Source: Oreohelix idahoensis
Lineage: Eukaryota > Mollusca > Gastropoda > Stylommatophora > Oreohelicidae
DNA length: 64,000 nt
Assembly: GCA_024509875.1 (NCBI GenBank)
Contig: JAMPIV010000577.1
Location: 272,001-336,000, forward strand
Direction: 5' to 3'
Position 1 is the first letter of the stretch; every line of letters starts with the position of its first letter. The notes below the pieces were generated by a model, which worked only from the letters and a program-made list of their open reading frames with translations, ran no database searches and was not told the DNA's origin. Of this stretch, positions 20,917 to 34,429 are shown in pieces. A program made the translations under genes and the position numbers.

Positions 20917-23077
20917 GAGATGCTACGCTTGTGAGATCTCAAGTCCACTCCGACAGGATTTCATTACAGTCTCGTGCGAGTGATATTTTCTTATTTTTCT
21001 CTCCACTGTCATTATTATGTGGCGTTTTTTACACCATTTTTTACTCTCTATGCTGGATCAGTAGGGTGAAGTCTCTAACAATCCACTCCCCTATGGAAGT
21101 ATTTGCTATGGAAATGTCTTTATCTGGTTTACCACTCCTCAGACTTATTTACGTTCCGCCAGGTGAACTGGGTTATTTTCGTAACAATACCTAGTCATTA
21201 TCACCGGTCAGCGAGCGAGATTCTTATCATGAAACGACGGTCTCGCCCAATCAATATCTATAGAAGCCAATATTGTCTGTCTGAGATAGCCATCTGAGGT
21301 GAGCAGATTAAACAGGTGGGAGATGCGTTTAACGTTTCACGGGACCACCCTTGTGTGTGATTATCACGATAATCTGTTTGGAGAGACAATATTGGCGATA
21401 GGAGGCATCTGGACATCCAACGAGTTCACAGATGGTGTTTATGAGTTGTGCACAAGATGCCGGCTGAACTCTGACGCAACGATATGACACCACTTTAAGA
21501 GGTCACGCATGGATTTAAATTTAATATTTTGAAACACGTAAGGGTATTTTTTCGAATTTGAAAATGCCTCAACCCATGTAGTGATGAACGAGATTCGATT
21601 GGATTGGTTATTTTGAGGAGCTTAAATATACAATGTATTTTATTGGCACACTAGTCGGAAGTGTAATCTGTGATTTGCACTAATAACTGAGAATATAGTG
21701 TGATGAAAACACAGACACAGATCACACAGAGAGACTGCAGCGCACAAGTCATATATCAGCGACTCCTAAAAGCCAGAAACACAAAGGAGACATTGGACTT
21801 AGAAAGTCCACAGCTATAAGTAACAGATCGAGTATTCGGCAGCTTAGGACTTCCAAAGTAAACCCGCATTTTAAATACAAGACTGGAAATTTAAAGGGGC
21901 CAGGACTTTAATTAACAAGACTGGAATCCTAGGGATTTGATCACAAGTCACAGGGGAATTTATCTAACGTTTTCCCAGGCCCAGGTCATTTCACAGAACA
22001 TCAACAGTCAGATGAATTAACTCTAATTTCCCAGATCAAGTCACAGAGGAATTAAACAAAAGTGTTCCAAGGCCAGGATTTTGCAGAACCCTCGCCGTCA
22101 GAGGAATTAACTCTAATTTCCAGACCAAAGTGATTTCGAAGCATCTAATACAGAGCTGAGTCCAGTCTAAATCTATGCAAGGAGATTGTGTATTCCCAAA
22201 TGTTTGGGGTAAGTGTAAACAATTTATTTACTAATGTAAATTCTACAGGTTTCTTGCTAAGTGGTTATGTACAAGGCTGGCAACCTCAACATATAAAAAT
22301 AGTATATGCATGAACCACCACTTCAAGAGCTGGTGATTGTTTCTGACTAGTCGTGCGGGAAACCCGACAGTAGAGCGACACCAGACTCCGACGGGAGTAG
22401 TGATGAGTAATGAGTGATGATTACATCACATGTGCCTAAGGTGTAACATATTATCTTGTGAGATGCATGTATCTTTTTTAATTGTAATTCAGGCAAATCA
22501 TTATTCACGCACTCCAGACGCAATTTCCTAGTTAACACCCAAAAGGTTTTTCGTGAATTTTCACTGTGTGCTCGGGAATTTAATTCTTCTGAGAGGTCAA
22601 CATTAGTGGGTGGAGCTCATGACAATGGGCCTGTTAGTTTGCTGCGAACAAATGTACTTAGCAGGCATTTGTTTCTTTCTATTTATCTGAAGTTCTTGGT
22701 TACAAGCCATCAGATGAGTTGTGGTATTCATGCCGCTATTGTGAGGGAAAAGCATCCGCCGTAACCGCCTACAGTGGAAGAGAGTGCGGAGAAGGCTTCC
22801 GTCATCACAGAATTGATGAACCACAGCTGCAGGACTCATCTCGAGTTAAGTTTTTTAATGTCACCGGCAACAGCAAAACACGGACAATGATAGCGCCCCG
22901 ATCCAACCTCTGTGAGGAACAATTTAATTTACCTTTCACTCCCACTTAATCCTTATTATACCTTGTTGAACTAATTGACAATTAAATTTGTTGAACGTTA
23001 TTTTAAATTAACAAATAATTGTTTATTCAGACAATAGAAGTATGAAAGCAAACGTATGAGCAAGACTATTTAATAAT

Positions 23078-23083
<6 letters not shown>
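20917..23083. other. Unassigned, with a SINE tail fragment and a short duplication
   Basis: About 21,055-21,112 (GGTGAAGTCTCTAAC onward) matches the distal body of the SINE family at 48 and 49 kb. Two imperfect copies of a segment of about 94 bp lie at 21,944-22,037 and 22,038-22,132 (both starting AAGTCACAG-GGAATT and sharing GAATTAACTCTAATTTCC). No gene is recognised. Confidence 0.5.

Positions 23084-23160
<77 letters not shown>
23084..23160. repeat. (AT)n microsatellite
   Basis: Uninterrupted AT dinucleotide run of about 38 units. Confidence 0.97.
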
Positions 23161-23163
<3 letters not shown>

Positions 23164-23491
23164 AAGCCATTACGTATAAGAGGACATTCGTTGGATTATA
23201 CCAACTGGGGGCTTAACGGGCCAGAAGCATTGCTTAAACCCTTCACAAAAGGCGACGGACCAGAAAATAACTTAATAAATTGCTCAGCACTAAGCAGCTT
23301 TTGTTCTTGACTTCTGGGAATATCTTGTGAAAGCTACCCTAAGGTAGAAGCGCCATTCACCTTATATCTACATCTCTGCCAATAGACATCTTGCACGAAG
23401 ATAGATACCTTGGTCGACATACTTTAGATACGCTTGCGTTTTGGCCATAAGTGGACCACGACTGCAGAGCAGGGGGAGGCAATACGTGACA
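23161..23491. other. No gene seen
   Basis: Unique-looking spacer between the microsatellite and the third minisatellite array. Confidence 0.45.
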
Positions 23492-24146
23492 AGATGTATA
23501 AAGTGATGAGCCTTCAATGCCGTTTAAAAAATTATACATGTATAAAGTGATAAACCTTTAAGGATGTTTAGCAAATTGAACATGTATAAAGTGATGGGCC
23601 TTTAATGCTGATTAGTAAATTATACTTGTATAAAGTGATGGGCATTTAATGTTGCTTAGCAAATTATACATGTATAAAGTAAAAAGCCTTCAAGGATGCT
23701 TAGCAAATTATACATGTATAAAGTGATAAACCTTTAAGGATGGTTAGCGAATTACACATGTATAAAGTGAAAAGCCTTTTAGGATGTTTCGCAAATTAAA
23801 ATGTATATAGTGATTGGCCTTTAATGCTGCTTAGCAAATTATGAATGTATAAAGTCTTTAAGGACGTTTAGCAAATTATTCACATATAAAGTGATGAGCC
23901 TTTAATGATGTTTAGCAAATTATACACGTATAAAGTAATGAGCCTTTAATGCTGCTTAGTAAATTATACATGTATAAAGTAATGAGCCATCAATGCTGCT
24001 TGGCACATTATACATGTATAAAGTGATGAGTCTTCAATGCTGCTTAGCAAATTATACACGTATAAAGTGATGAGCCATTAATGATGTTTAGCAAATTATT
24101 CATGTATAAAGTGATGAACCTTCAATGCTGCTTAGTAAATTATAAA
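23492..24146. repeat. 44-bp minisatellite, array 3 (about 15 units)
   Basis: Same 44-bp unit and palindrome as arrays 1 and 2, with several shortened units (for example near 23,845). Confidence 0.95.
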
Positions 24147-24309
24147 TAAACGAGCTAATAGGCCGCCAAAACATGTTGGGAAATACTTTTGTTGTGCTCT
24201 TCCTGCTGTACGTCATGATGAAGACACAAAGTCTCTTTTGGTCACTGTCGTGAAACGAGTGTGTAAACCCACTACTTTGTTAAATCATTATGTCGGGATA
24301 CAAATTTGC

Positions 24310-24600
24310 CCCAGCCAATCAACGCACAGTTGCTGAAGTTACACCAGGAAAAAAACTTAAGCCCTGTTTTTCGGATGTCGGTTGCGGCCATCTTGTCACC
24401 CAATATGGCGGAAAAACTGAATAACATTAGCCATAAGCCCTGTTTTTCTGGGACTCGTTTCGGTCAAGGACGGTACGAGGCATGGTACAAAACTGCAGAC
24501 AACCAATCAGCTTGCCCCGCCAGGAACCAACCAAACGCTTTCCTTAAGCAGTAGAAGTTACTTCACCTGCCTATATAATCGGGCGAGATTTTATGCAAAA
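24310..24600 (+). promoter_or_regulatory. Candidate TATA/CCAAT promoter
   Basis: CCAAT-type boxes (GCCAATCAACG near 24,315, AACCAATCAGC near 24,500, and a related AACCAACC) precede TATATAA at 24,572-24,578. An octamer-like ATGCAAAA follows at about 24,592. A donor-like GAG/GGTAAATA occurs near 24,740. No coding exon could be tied to it, so this could be the promoter of an unseen or non-coding transcript or a chance match. Confidence 0.3.
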
Positions 24601-24954
24601 ACACGCAACACCAACACGAAGCCAGATACCGACCGAATGAAGAGGAGAAGCTGTCAACCTTGATTTATTGATTACCTGAGTGCATTGACCTGCAGCCTGC
24701 TTCAATAGTCGGATCAAAACCTGGCCTGTTTAAATCTTGGAGGGTAAATATAATTTACTATTGGTAGGCAAATAGGCCTACAGCAGATATATAATGTTTG
24801 TATTGGTTGTGTGTCATTTATACTACCTACATCTGTATATATTTAATATATTTTGGTTCACTATGAATGTATCAGGTTACTGATTGTATCTTGGGGCATT
24901 AGGTGTAATGATTGTATTTCCTGATATGATTGATGAAGACGAAGACTAATAGGA

Positions 24955-25158
24955 CTCATGCTTCAATCTATTGTCTCCTATAACTTCAATCTATTGTCTC
25001 AGATAACTCCAAACTGAAATATAACCAAAACAGTCCTTGTTAGGACTCAACCTATTGTCTCCTACAACTTCAATCTATTATCTCAGACCAACTGAAATAT
25101 AACCAAAACAGCCCTTGTTAAGACCCAATCTATTGTCTCACATAACTTCAACTGGGGG
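24955..25158. repeat. Degenerate tandem repeat, left flank of the C-rich block
   Basis: Repeats of CTTCAATCTATTGTCTC and CTGAAATATAACCAAAACAG with a period of roughly 85 bases. The same repeat reappears at 29,745-29,960. Confidence 0.8.
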
Positions 25159-28100
25159 GGTCATCTCAGTTTAATGCCCCACACATTTCTATCTCTCACA
25201 CCATTGTTATCAAACATCCCAAGATCTTCCCCCACCGTGTCCCACCAACAACCCACCACCCTCACTTCCTAAACCCCCCACATTTTATAAAAACATCAAC
25301 CCACCCTCAACAAATCCACACCCCACCACATACCCCACCTTTTTTCCCAAACCCATATTACATAATGAAAATAAAGTCCACCCCCCACCCACTCCTTTAC
25401 CACTCTCATACATTGTCCCCCCCCCAACCCACCCAACATTACAATAATCCTAACCCATATTCACAACCCACCCCCCCCACCCCCAACCTTAATAACATTA
25501 CAACACATCGAGACAACCCCCCAATCCACCCACCCGATCGAGCCCCCTATGCTACACCTTGCGTAATCCCCCTACTAATACCAAGAACCCTCAAAAACAA
25601 ACAAAATAAAAAACTACACCCCCCACCAAAACAATACCTTTTTGGGGGGACATCCCAACAATCCATCTCAAACCCCCCCAACGAAATCCCCCACCCCCCC
25701 CCAAACACCCCCTTCGATTCAACACCCCCCCCCCCCCCCCCCCCACCAAAGCCCCCCCTTTTCCCCCAACCACCCACAACCCCTCCAGAACACCTAATCT
25801 TACCCCGGCCCACCCCCCCAATATCTACACGGCCTTTTTTACACTTCAGACCCACCCTCATACCCAAACTTTACCACACCCCAAACCCAACCCCCTAACC
25901 AATTAACCAAAATCCCCCACCCCCTCTAACCAAACCAAACACCCAACCCCAAAAACAAATTCAAAAACTCCATTTATCACATCCACAAAACCAACCCAAA
26001 CACCAAAACCCCCCCCCACCCCTCCCCCCACCCAACCACACAAACCAAAAATATCCCTAATTGCATACCCCCATCCCCACAAACCCCCCCCCTTCACTAC
26101 ATTTCACCCCCATCAACTCCCATTATAAAACAGTTGTCACACCCATACACACCCCCCCTTTTACATAAATAACCATACCCTCCCCAATCAACACAAACTA
26201 AGCTTGATCACCCCAAAACCCACCCCCCACACTCCCCCATAACCCATACCCCCCATCCTATTTTCCCCTTCCCCCATACTTACAAAATACAACAATCATT
26301 AACCCAACCCCCAAAATAAAACCACCCTATATATCCCTTCAAAAACAAACCCTTAATTTTTCCCATCAACCCCCCAACCCCACCACACCAATAAATCCCC
26401 CCATTACCCCACCCATTAAAAAACCCCCCCCCCAAATCCCCCCATCCCTCAACACACTACCATCAACCAACCTTACCCCTTTTCATCCACACAACCACCC
26501 CCACAACCTAACCCCCCTATAATACCCCACCCCAAACCCCTACCCTTCCACCCCCACATACCATAAACACCACCAGCCCCAACCATTCCAACACTTACCC
26601 CCCACCTACACCACCCCAACACACAACCCATAAACACCTCCACAACACCACAAATCTAATCAACCCACCCCCACCCCCTCCCCTAACAACCCAAACCACC
26701 CCCCACCCCCCTCAAATACCCCACACCACCCCAACCCCCCCCCCCTCCCCCCCCCAACCCCATTCACCCCCATCACCTCACATCCCCCCACCAACCCCCA
26801 CCCCCCCCCACCCAACATCTTTCCACCCCTTACCCCAAACACCCCCCCCCCCAACCACCACACCCCCCCCATTCCCAATTCAACCCCCCAACAACCACCT
26901 CAACCATCAATCACCCTTCACACTTTACACCACCCATACCCCCCCCCACTTTAACATCTCCCCCCCCCTCCCATTCCCCCCACCCAACCCACATTACCTT
27001 CTTCCTACACACCCATCCCACATCTGCCACAAATAATCCATCCAGTACCCCCTCACCTCTACAAAAACCACCAACTACATACACAACCTCTCCAAACCCA
27101 TCTCTCCACAAAACCCCACCAAATCCTTCCCACCCCCTGCAATCACCCCCACCCCCCCTTCCCAAAATTCAAAAAAAATCCCCAACACCTCCCCTATGAC
27201 CCACTCCCAACAATATACAGCCTTGACCACACCTAAATCCAACCAAATAACGTTCTTATCCCAACATCAACTTATCACCAACGCAACCCAAACCCCCCCA
27301 ACAACACCCAGCCACCAAATTCCCTAAACTCACCACCCCCCCCACCCCCCCATCCCCCCATAAACATCCGTGGTGTTAGGCGCCCATTCAATACCTTCAT
27401 CTACTTCTCTCCAATACCAATCATCAAACAACCCATAACTACAATTTCCTAATACAACACCCCCCCCCACAAACATACACACATCATTCCACTCCCACCC
27501 TTCTACATCGTCCCCAAAAACCCCAAACCCACCCCACCATCACATCACCCTCAAATCCCTACACTCCCTACCCCATCCACCAACCAAAGTTTATCCCCCC
27601 ACCTCCCCAATCACCCGCCTACCACTATCCTCTCATCCTTCAAAAACCCCTCCAACACCCACACCCTTGGTCACCCCAATACATCCACCACAATTTCCCC
27701 CCTAAAACAACACCCTCCATTTCAGATCCACCATCAAAATACCTACTCAACCCTCCAACCCCACCCCCCCCCACCCAAACCCCACCTCCAGCTACTCTCT
27801 CTCGGATAAACCGCCATCCCTTACAACCCAAAATTCCACCCTTCCCCATCCGCCCCCCCTTCCTAATCCGACCTAACCCCTCCCAACTCCCCATCCGGTA
27901 TTATCGACAATAATCCCCCCCTAAAAGGGGGTAATAATTCTCCCTATCAAATCCTCTATATCTCACCTTCACCTCCCTCCCTCCAATAACAACACCCCCC
28001 ACCATATTTCTTTCTCCATTTCCACCCCCACCCTACAACCCTAACACATATCTATATCCACTCCTCTCACTCAACACCTACCAAATTTCCAACCTAACTC

Positions 28101-29744
28101 CATCATCCACAAACCGACACCATTTCTTATCACATAATTATCACCATCCTACTTAAACCACTATCCCTTATCACCCTTTAAATCTATTATTCTCCTTACC
28201 ATCCCCACTACCTTAATCTCTTTCTCCCACCCCTTCCCAAACCATCCCCCCACTTTTCAAACAATGCCACCCAAGGCGTCTCAAACTCCACAAAATAATT
28301 GAACCTACCCTCCATATCTACACCACCCCCTCCTACTTACTCATTTTCCAGTCTATATTCCAACCACCCCCCATGTCGCACCACCCCCAATTAACACCAC
28401 AACTCCGACAATTTGAACTTACATCTACACCGCCCGCTGTGTCAATCACTTTCACATCTCTAACAGAGTTTTCAATTCCACCTCGTCCCCAACTGATTCC
28501 TCTTTACCACCATAACTACCACCCCTTCGCAACACCTCTTCCACTCCGTCAAAACCCATCACAATCTCTCCTGACCCACAAATCAATAAATACCCACCTC
28601 CTTCCAAGCATGTAAACCCCCATAACTACCTACCTCTTATACTCATCCCAAATTACTCAAAATTGTGCGGTCTACCATTAACTCAACAACCCATAGTCAC
28701 AATACAAAATAATCTCTTCCACATCTCAATTACATCCTCCACTCATCTCGCACCCCAGCATACCCAAACCATCCATTACTAGCCATAAGCTTGACAACTC
28801 ACCTCTTCAAACAATCACCATCAACTAAAAAAGCCACCTTCCCAATCCAACAATACCCCATACCCCCAACACAACCTCTGAACACATCATCATAACCATC
28901 ACAAATCGACCCATACCTAGCATTACAACCTAACTTAAAAGACCCCATACGCAACAGTCCGCTTCCACACTCATCACACAAATCATGTCATCTGGCTAAC
29001 CTCACTATTTAAATACACAAACATCACTATGACATTGCCCACCGACCCAAAACATTATCAACTCCTTCCCCAACTCACAATCTAACAAACACTCCCCAAT
29101 ATACTACAACATTACTCTATACAACCACCACACATTCCAACCCTCATCTTCCACAATCACACTAACATCATCCCATCTCCACTTAAATTCAACCAACATC
29201 TCTACCAATAACCTTCCACTATAACAATCGTCATACACCCCAAAACTCAACCTCAAATCCCTAAACTCTCAATACATCTGCTTCATACCCCAGATCCCTC
29301 TAACACTCAACCCCACTACTTCCTCATATAGATTACTACAAAACCACACAGATCCACCCCCTCCATTAAAACGACATAACCCATATAGCATCCACCTTCA
29401 TATCACAACCTCCCATCACCCAATATCTCACCCACACCTACATCCATCATCTATCTCTCATAGGTCACCAGCGCACCTCCTATCGCCCTGCGCCCAACCA
29501 ATACACATCCCAATAGCACACCTCACCCACCCCATAGCCCCCCCTCCCACCACTTCTCCACAAAACACAACCTAATTACTCATCCTTTGATTTCCCGTCA
29601 CATCTCATCCCTCACACCACACCACCATCCAAGTCACACAGTTAAATCACCCACCCCTACACTCACTGTTCTTCACTCACTCACTACCACCCCCCCCCTA
29701 ATCATATCCACATCCTCCCACACCCATCCAATCTATAGTTAATA
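25159..29744. repeat. 4.6-kb C/A-rich, G-depleted low-complexity block
   Basis: The plus strand is dominated by C and A with very few G from about 25,159 to about 29,740. It is most extreme at 25,360-27,900 (long C runs such as 25,725-25,743), then grades to less biased sequence. ORFs rich in Pro/Thr on plus or Gly/Val/Trp on minus are composition artefacts. Both flanks belong to the same tandem repeat. It could be a real expanded repeat, or a consensus or base-calling artefact over one. Confidence 0.75.
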
Positions 29745-29960
29745 ACCAATTATTGTTCAATAATTTCAGTATTAGATTGTTCTCACATAACTTCAGTCTA
29801 TTGTCTCAAATAACTCCAACCTGAAAAATAACCAAAACATCCTTGTTTGGATTCAATCTATTGTCTCATATAAACTCAATCTATTGGCTCACATAACTTC
29901 AGTCTATTCAGATTACTTTCCCAACCTGAAATATAACCAAACAGCTCCTCGTCTCAGGAT
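29745..29960. repeat. Degenerate tandem repeat, right flank of the C-rich block
   Basis: TTCAGTCTATTGTCTC and CTGAAATATAACCAAA-type units, matching 24,955-25,158. Confidence 0.8.
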
Positions 29961-30084
29961 ACTCCTATCATAAAACATAACAATATAGTGAGATATATTT
30001 ACCAGCCATTTAGGACACTTGTCAGAGAGGCCTGGTATATATATAGGGGGAAGGAAACGGTTGTATCTCACCAGGTGTACATAT

Positions 30085-30235
30085 TATTGGATGTATTCAT
30101 GTATTGAATTTATATTAATGGGATTGTATTCCATGTATTGAATTTATAATATTGGTATTATTCATGTTTGAATTTATATTATTCGATGTATTCCATGTAT
30201 TAGATTTTATAATTATTGAATGTATCCATGTATAA
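30085..30235. repeat. Short AT-rich tandem repeat (about 5 units)
   Basis: Imperfect units of about 30-36 bp containing TATTCCATGTATTGAATTTATA. Confidence 0.75.
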
Positions 30236-32398
30236 CATATCGAAAAGACTGTTTTTCAAGTATACACCTGTCTTGTCTCGCTATTTGCTAACTCATACTG
30301 ATCCATTTTGGTCATCATCCTACAATGCAGGACCCCTGAGAAAACTCATATTCTCAAACAATAGAAATAGGTTTGCCTTATAAGAACAGAAAATTACCCC
30401 TCATTTTTTACTTTTACAGGGTTTTTTTCGTGTCATCAAACCGAGGTCGTAATGTCGTGTCAATCCAGCTCCTGAACGACGCAGGAGCACAGTGATAGCG
30501 CGAGGATCTACCTCTTTAGTTACCTCAGTCACTGGGTGGGCTAACAAAATGACCATCAGGGGGTGCTGTGTGAAAAAAACTAAGAAGGACATAAATAAAC
30601 TTTTGAGCGATATGGTGATTAGTACCATATTCTCAGCATGTGTGAGCAAATAACTGTCAGTGACGATAAACGATGTACTTAGCATAGCAAGAGACAAAAA
30701 ATAACAGCATAGCTGAATTCATTTTATCATACTTAATTAACAGCCACAGCTCGATACATTTACTATAAAGTGATTAACAGCCCAGCTGATATAAATTTGT
30801 TTCCTATAATTGGAAGACTTGTAATATATATAAATATATGTGAATAATTTGTGAACGTACAAATCCATTACATTCCATTGTTTCAACATCCACCCTTCAG
30901 CACAAGAGTAGATAGTGTATATACTAAATAAATAATAAGAAAATTGTATTTGAAGACTTGTCAATTTGATCATTGTTAAGTAAAATCTGTTTCCTTGTCT
31001 TAATATCACAGTTAGTTGCACAGCGGAGGTGGCAATTTATGTCGGTCTCCTCTCTACTAATTTCTCGAGATCAGATCATTCACAGCCGTAACTAATTTGT
31101 GATACCAGTAGTTCTCTCAGACACTGGGATTTCACCATTTTCTGCAGAAATTCTATTTCTGTAATTGTCAGTACTATACTGATCCAAGAGCCAATTAAAA
31201 ACCTCACGCCACTGTCACTTTATTCCGTTGTATTTCACTTCAACTTCATTGGCTCTCTGTTTGTCAAACTTTTAGTGAATTATGTCAACGGTCATTGCAC
31301 CATGAAAAGATTGAAATGCCTACTGTTGTTTCAACAGGTGTTCAGTTTGGCTTTCTTGGTGCAGTGCGTGCTATTTACGTATTTTTGCAAAAGCGGTGAT
31401 GCAATTTTGTTTTTTCAGAAATTTTAGTAACGCTTTTTGTATATAGGGGATAAGGTAAACAGCCTTTTATCATAATGATAACAATAGCTATATAAAATTG
31501 ACAGACTTCTATACTCTTCTAAAATCATAATTTTCCGTTGTATTCCTTGTGGATAATGGAGCCAAACTACAACTCGTCACCTTGCAGAAATCCGACAACA
31601 GCAGTCACAAGCTCCAGCAGCGGTGGTTTCCTTGCTAATTTGTTTTACATGAAGTTGCCAGCTGTTGAGGACTGTTGCGTAGAATGTAATCATCTTGATG
31701 GGTTCTATTTTAATTGAGATGATTGCACCATTCAGCATCCCAACTAGATATACTTGAACGTTACGCGTAGTGAACGATGACGCGTAAGGGACGATAACCA
31801 AACCCAGTCTGTCCTTGAGGCCTTTGTGCCTACGAACTTTTTTTTCCCGCATGTGATAATGAATGTGTTTGTCGTTTACATCTTTTGGATAAAAGTATTA
31901 TAGTAGACAAGGACCTGGCGGGTCCCTAGAATGTGATTAGGTGTTTTTAGCGGTAAGAAAGATGTATTGTGCCACCACTGTAAGTATGTATCGTGTAAAG
32001 TGTAATATATAATATATATATAGTTGCGATAACGTTTGGTGTTCAGTGGACAATTGTTAATGTTTGTATTCCTTAATGACATCAGCAATTCGTGGACATC
32101 ATCCAAGGATGAGTAGATGGGCTATATTATGTGCGTTTGTTAGAGGGCAAACAGCATAGGGTCGGGCTTAAGGTGGCACGACAAGGTGAGTTTGAGTATA
32201 GACAGATCCAATGGACGCGAATGCGTGTAGTCACTAATATATTATAATGATGATCACCCAAAAAACCCCAAAACACCAAAAATAAATCTAAGTATTCAGG
32301 GAAAGGTAGAAAACGGCTGTGGTACAGTTGTTTACATTTAATATCTCCACAGTAACAAGGACATCATGATATACACTGTCAATAGGACCCGTTTAAGC
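30236..32398. other. Unassigned; contains one copy of a dispersed repeat
   Basis: No gene recognised. About 31,290-31,440 (ACCATGAAAAGATTGA, CAGTGCGTGCTATTTAC, AATTTTGTTTTTTCAG) resembles 44,397-44,545, indicating an old dispersed repeat. Confidence 0.4.
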
Positions 32399-32403
32399 AT
32401 ATC

Positions 32404-33979
32404 TGTTACACAGTCTTTCTTTGTGTATTTGTTAACTCATACTGGCTACTAGTTGTTGAATCATGCTTTATTTGCTAAATGATGTGAATGTCCACCAGTG
32501 GATAAATGTAGATGTTGGGACTGGTGTAGTAAAGTGTAACGATTGTCAACTCATCAAACCCAGCACAGTTTGGGTCATACAGGTCATCTTGTCCTGGAAC
32601 GTGATGAGGCTCCGACAAGAATGTGAGTGTAAACAATGAGTGTGTATCTGAATGTCAGTACGCGAATGGTAGAATGATTCGATAGAGTTGACAGGTTGGT
32701 AGTACATCACTCATACTCACACTGTTCGAATTCAAGCAGTACTGGAACTACGGTGGTCTTTTTATAACATTTAATGGGACGCACACTTGGACAGTACGTG
32801 TATGGTTACAGGAACAAATGTCGACATAGACAGTATAATGTTGATCACAGGAATATCATCTTAAGTTAGCATTCATGCTTGGCAAATATCATAATGGAGC
32901 ATTCGTAAATAAGCATTCAGCGTTCATCATGTAAATCATCTGGCTTTACTGACTGGGCACGTCAGACCATAACCAATACATAGGAAGGCTCCTAGACCTA
33001 ACCTCGTCTAGCGAATATTCCTTCACGTAAAGTTCAATATAGATATATTTCATAATATAGGAATCCCAGACATGGGTTCTCACATGTAGCAGTGATCTCT
33101 TGGTTCATCGAGCGATAGTACAGGCATCCCTTTTTCTCACTCGATAAATACAAAGTATATGAATTTCAACATGGCTGTTCTCTCTCTCGTGAGCTTCACT
33201 CACTATAGAATATAGACCAAAATTAGTCATTCATTAAATGTCCTCATTTCTTCATAGGTTCTCTCATAGAGGTAATTGAATAATATCATACAATCCAGTG
33301 CTGATACATAGGCATGTCTTCTTCCTTTGAATGGATATTCTTTTTAAAAGTACCACTGTGCATCTGCTTATCAACAACGATGGCGAAGCCCAAGTTCATA
33401 ATAAATTGTGGTTTTACCTTTTTATGCGAAATATAACTTTGCCATTCCTTGGCAAAAGAGAATAAACACTGGGGTAAAGTACATACAACATGTCTAAATG
33501 ATTATCACTTTTCCCCATCCATATATAGATCACTATTTCGGCAAAAAGCCTGCTACAACAAAACTCGGCCTCCTCACAGGATGACAGCCATGGATCACAC
33601 CCCTTTCTAGCGATACTTCCGCTGCATAGCCTTTGACCTTTTCTAGCGACAACCAAATTAGTTCGACTTAGAAATGCAAAGATATCCATATATAAGACAG
33701 ACTCGTCCTACTCATACAAACACTACGTATAAATTCAGGCCATAGATATACTGAAGCAAGAACAATCTATTCCTACCCAGCCACAGAATAAATCGCAGTA
33801 GGCCTAGAGTCGTCTGCGGAGTCCGATCGAAGATGACAGAACTATTTTCAAGGGAAGCAACCCAAAAATGACTTCTCCTTAAGCACTTAAAAAGGAAATA
33901 CTTTGCTTACAAAATATTTGCGAACATAATAAGAATATAAATGTATTATATTGCAAGATAGTAAAAATTGCCCTTTACA
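32404..33979 (-). repeat. Element A 3' LTR
   Basis: 1,576 bp. On the plus strand it begins TGTTA and ends CCCTTTACA. A minus-strand AATAAA (plus 32,467-32,472) lies about 65 bases from the LTR end, a plausible polyadenylation signal. Just inside, at 33,980-33,999, the minus strand is purine-rich (GGGAGGTGTGGTAAGAC), fitting a polypurine tract. Confidence 0.95.
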
Positions 33980-33999
33980 GTCTTACCACACCTCCCGGG

Positions 34000-34429
34000 A
34001 AAAAAAAAATAAAATTTTTTTTTTTTAAAATACATCTAGGAGCACCGTAGAATAGGCTCACAACGCAAGAATACTGCGCAGATGAAAATATCAGGAATAA
34101 CTATAATTCCTAATATGACTGGTGAGAATATATATCTCAAAATCTGAGAGAAATTGTTTCCCTACGAATAAATGTTTCCAGGAAGGTGTGATGTACGTAT
34201 AATACAATTCTGGTAATTATACAATGCATACCAAAAAATTCACACTACAATCTTAAATTTATGATTTATGAAGAAACAATCATCAAAGACCAGCGGTGAA
34301 TTAACATCAATAAACCGCTAAGTAGAGATACCATCATTCTATTATTAAATTACAAATGTGTATCTTAGTAAAGAAACCAAAAAATAACTGTTGTAAAGTT
34401 ATACATATTAAAAAACCCATATTTAACAG
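34000..34429 (-). other. Element A non-coding tail
   Basis: AT-rich untranslated region between the RNase H stop and the polypurine tract. It includes an A run followed by a T run near 34,002-34,026. Confidence 0.6.

Noticed and set aside
17590..24146. CRISPR-like arrays of 44-bp repeats
   Set aside because: Units are contiguous degenerate repeats without unique spacers, and the sequence is eukaryotic.
25365..28615. Long Pro/Thr-rich and Gly/Val/Trp-rich ORFs in the C-rich block
   Set aside because: They follow from base composition alone, overlap on both strands and have no domain pattern.
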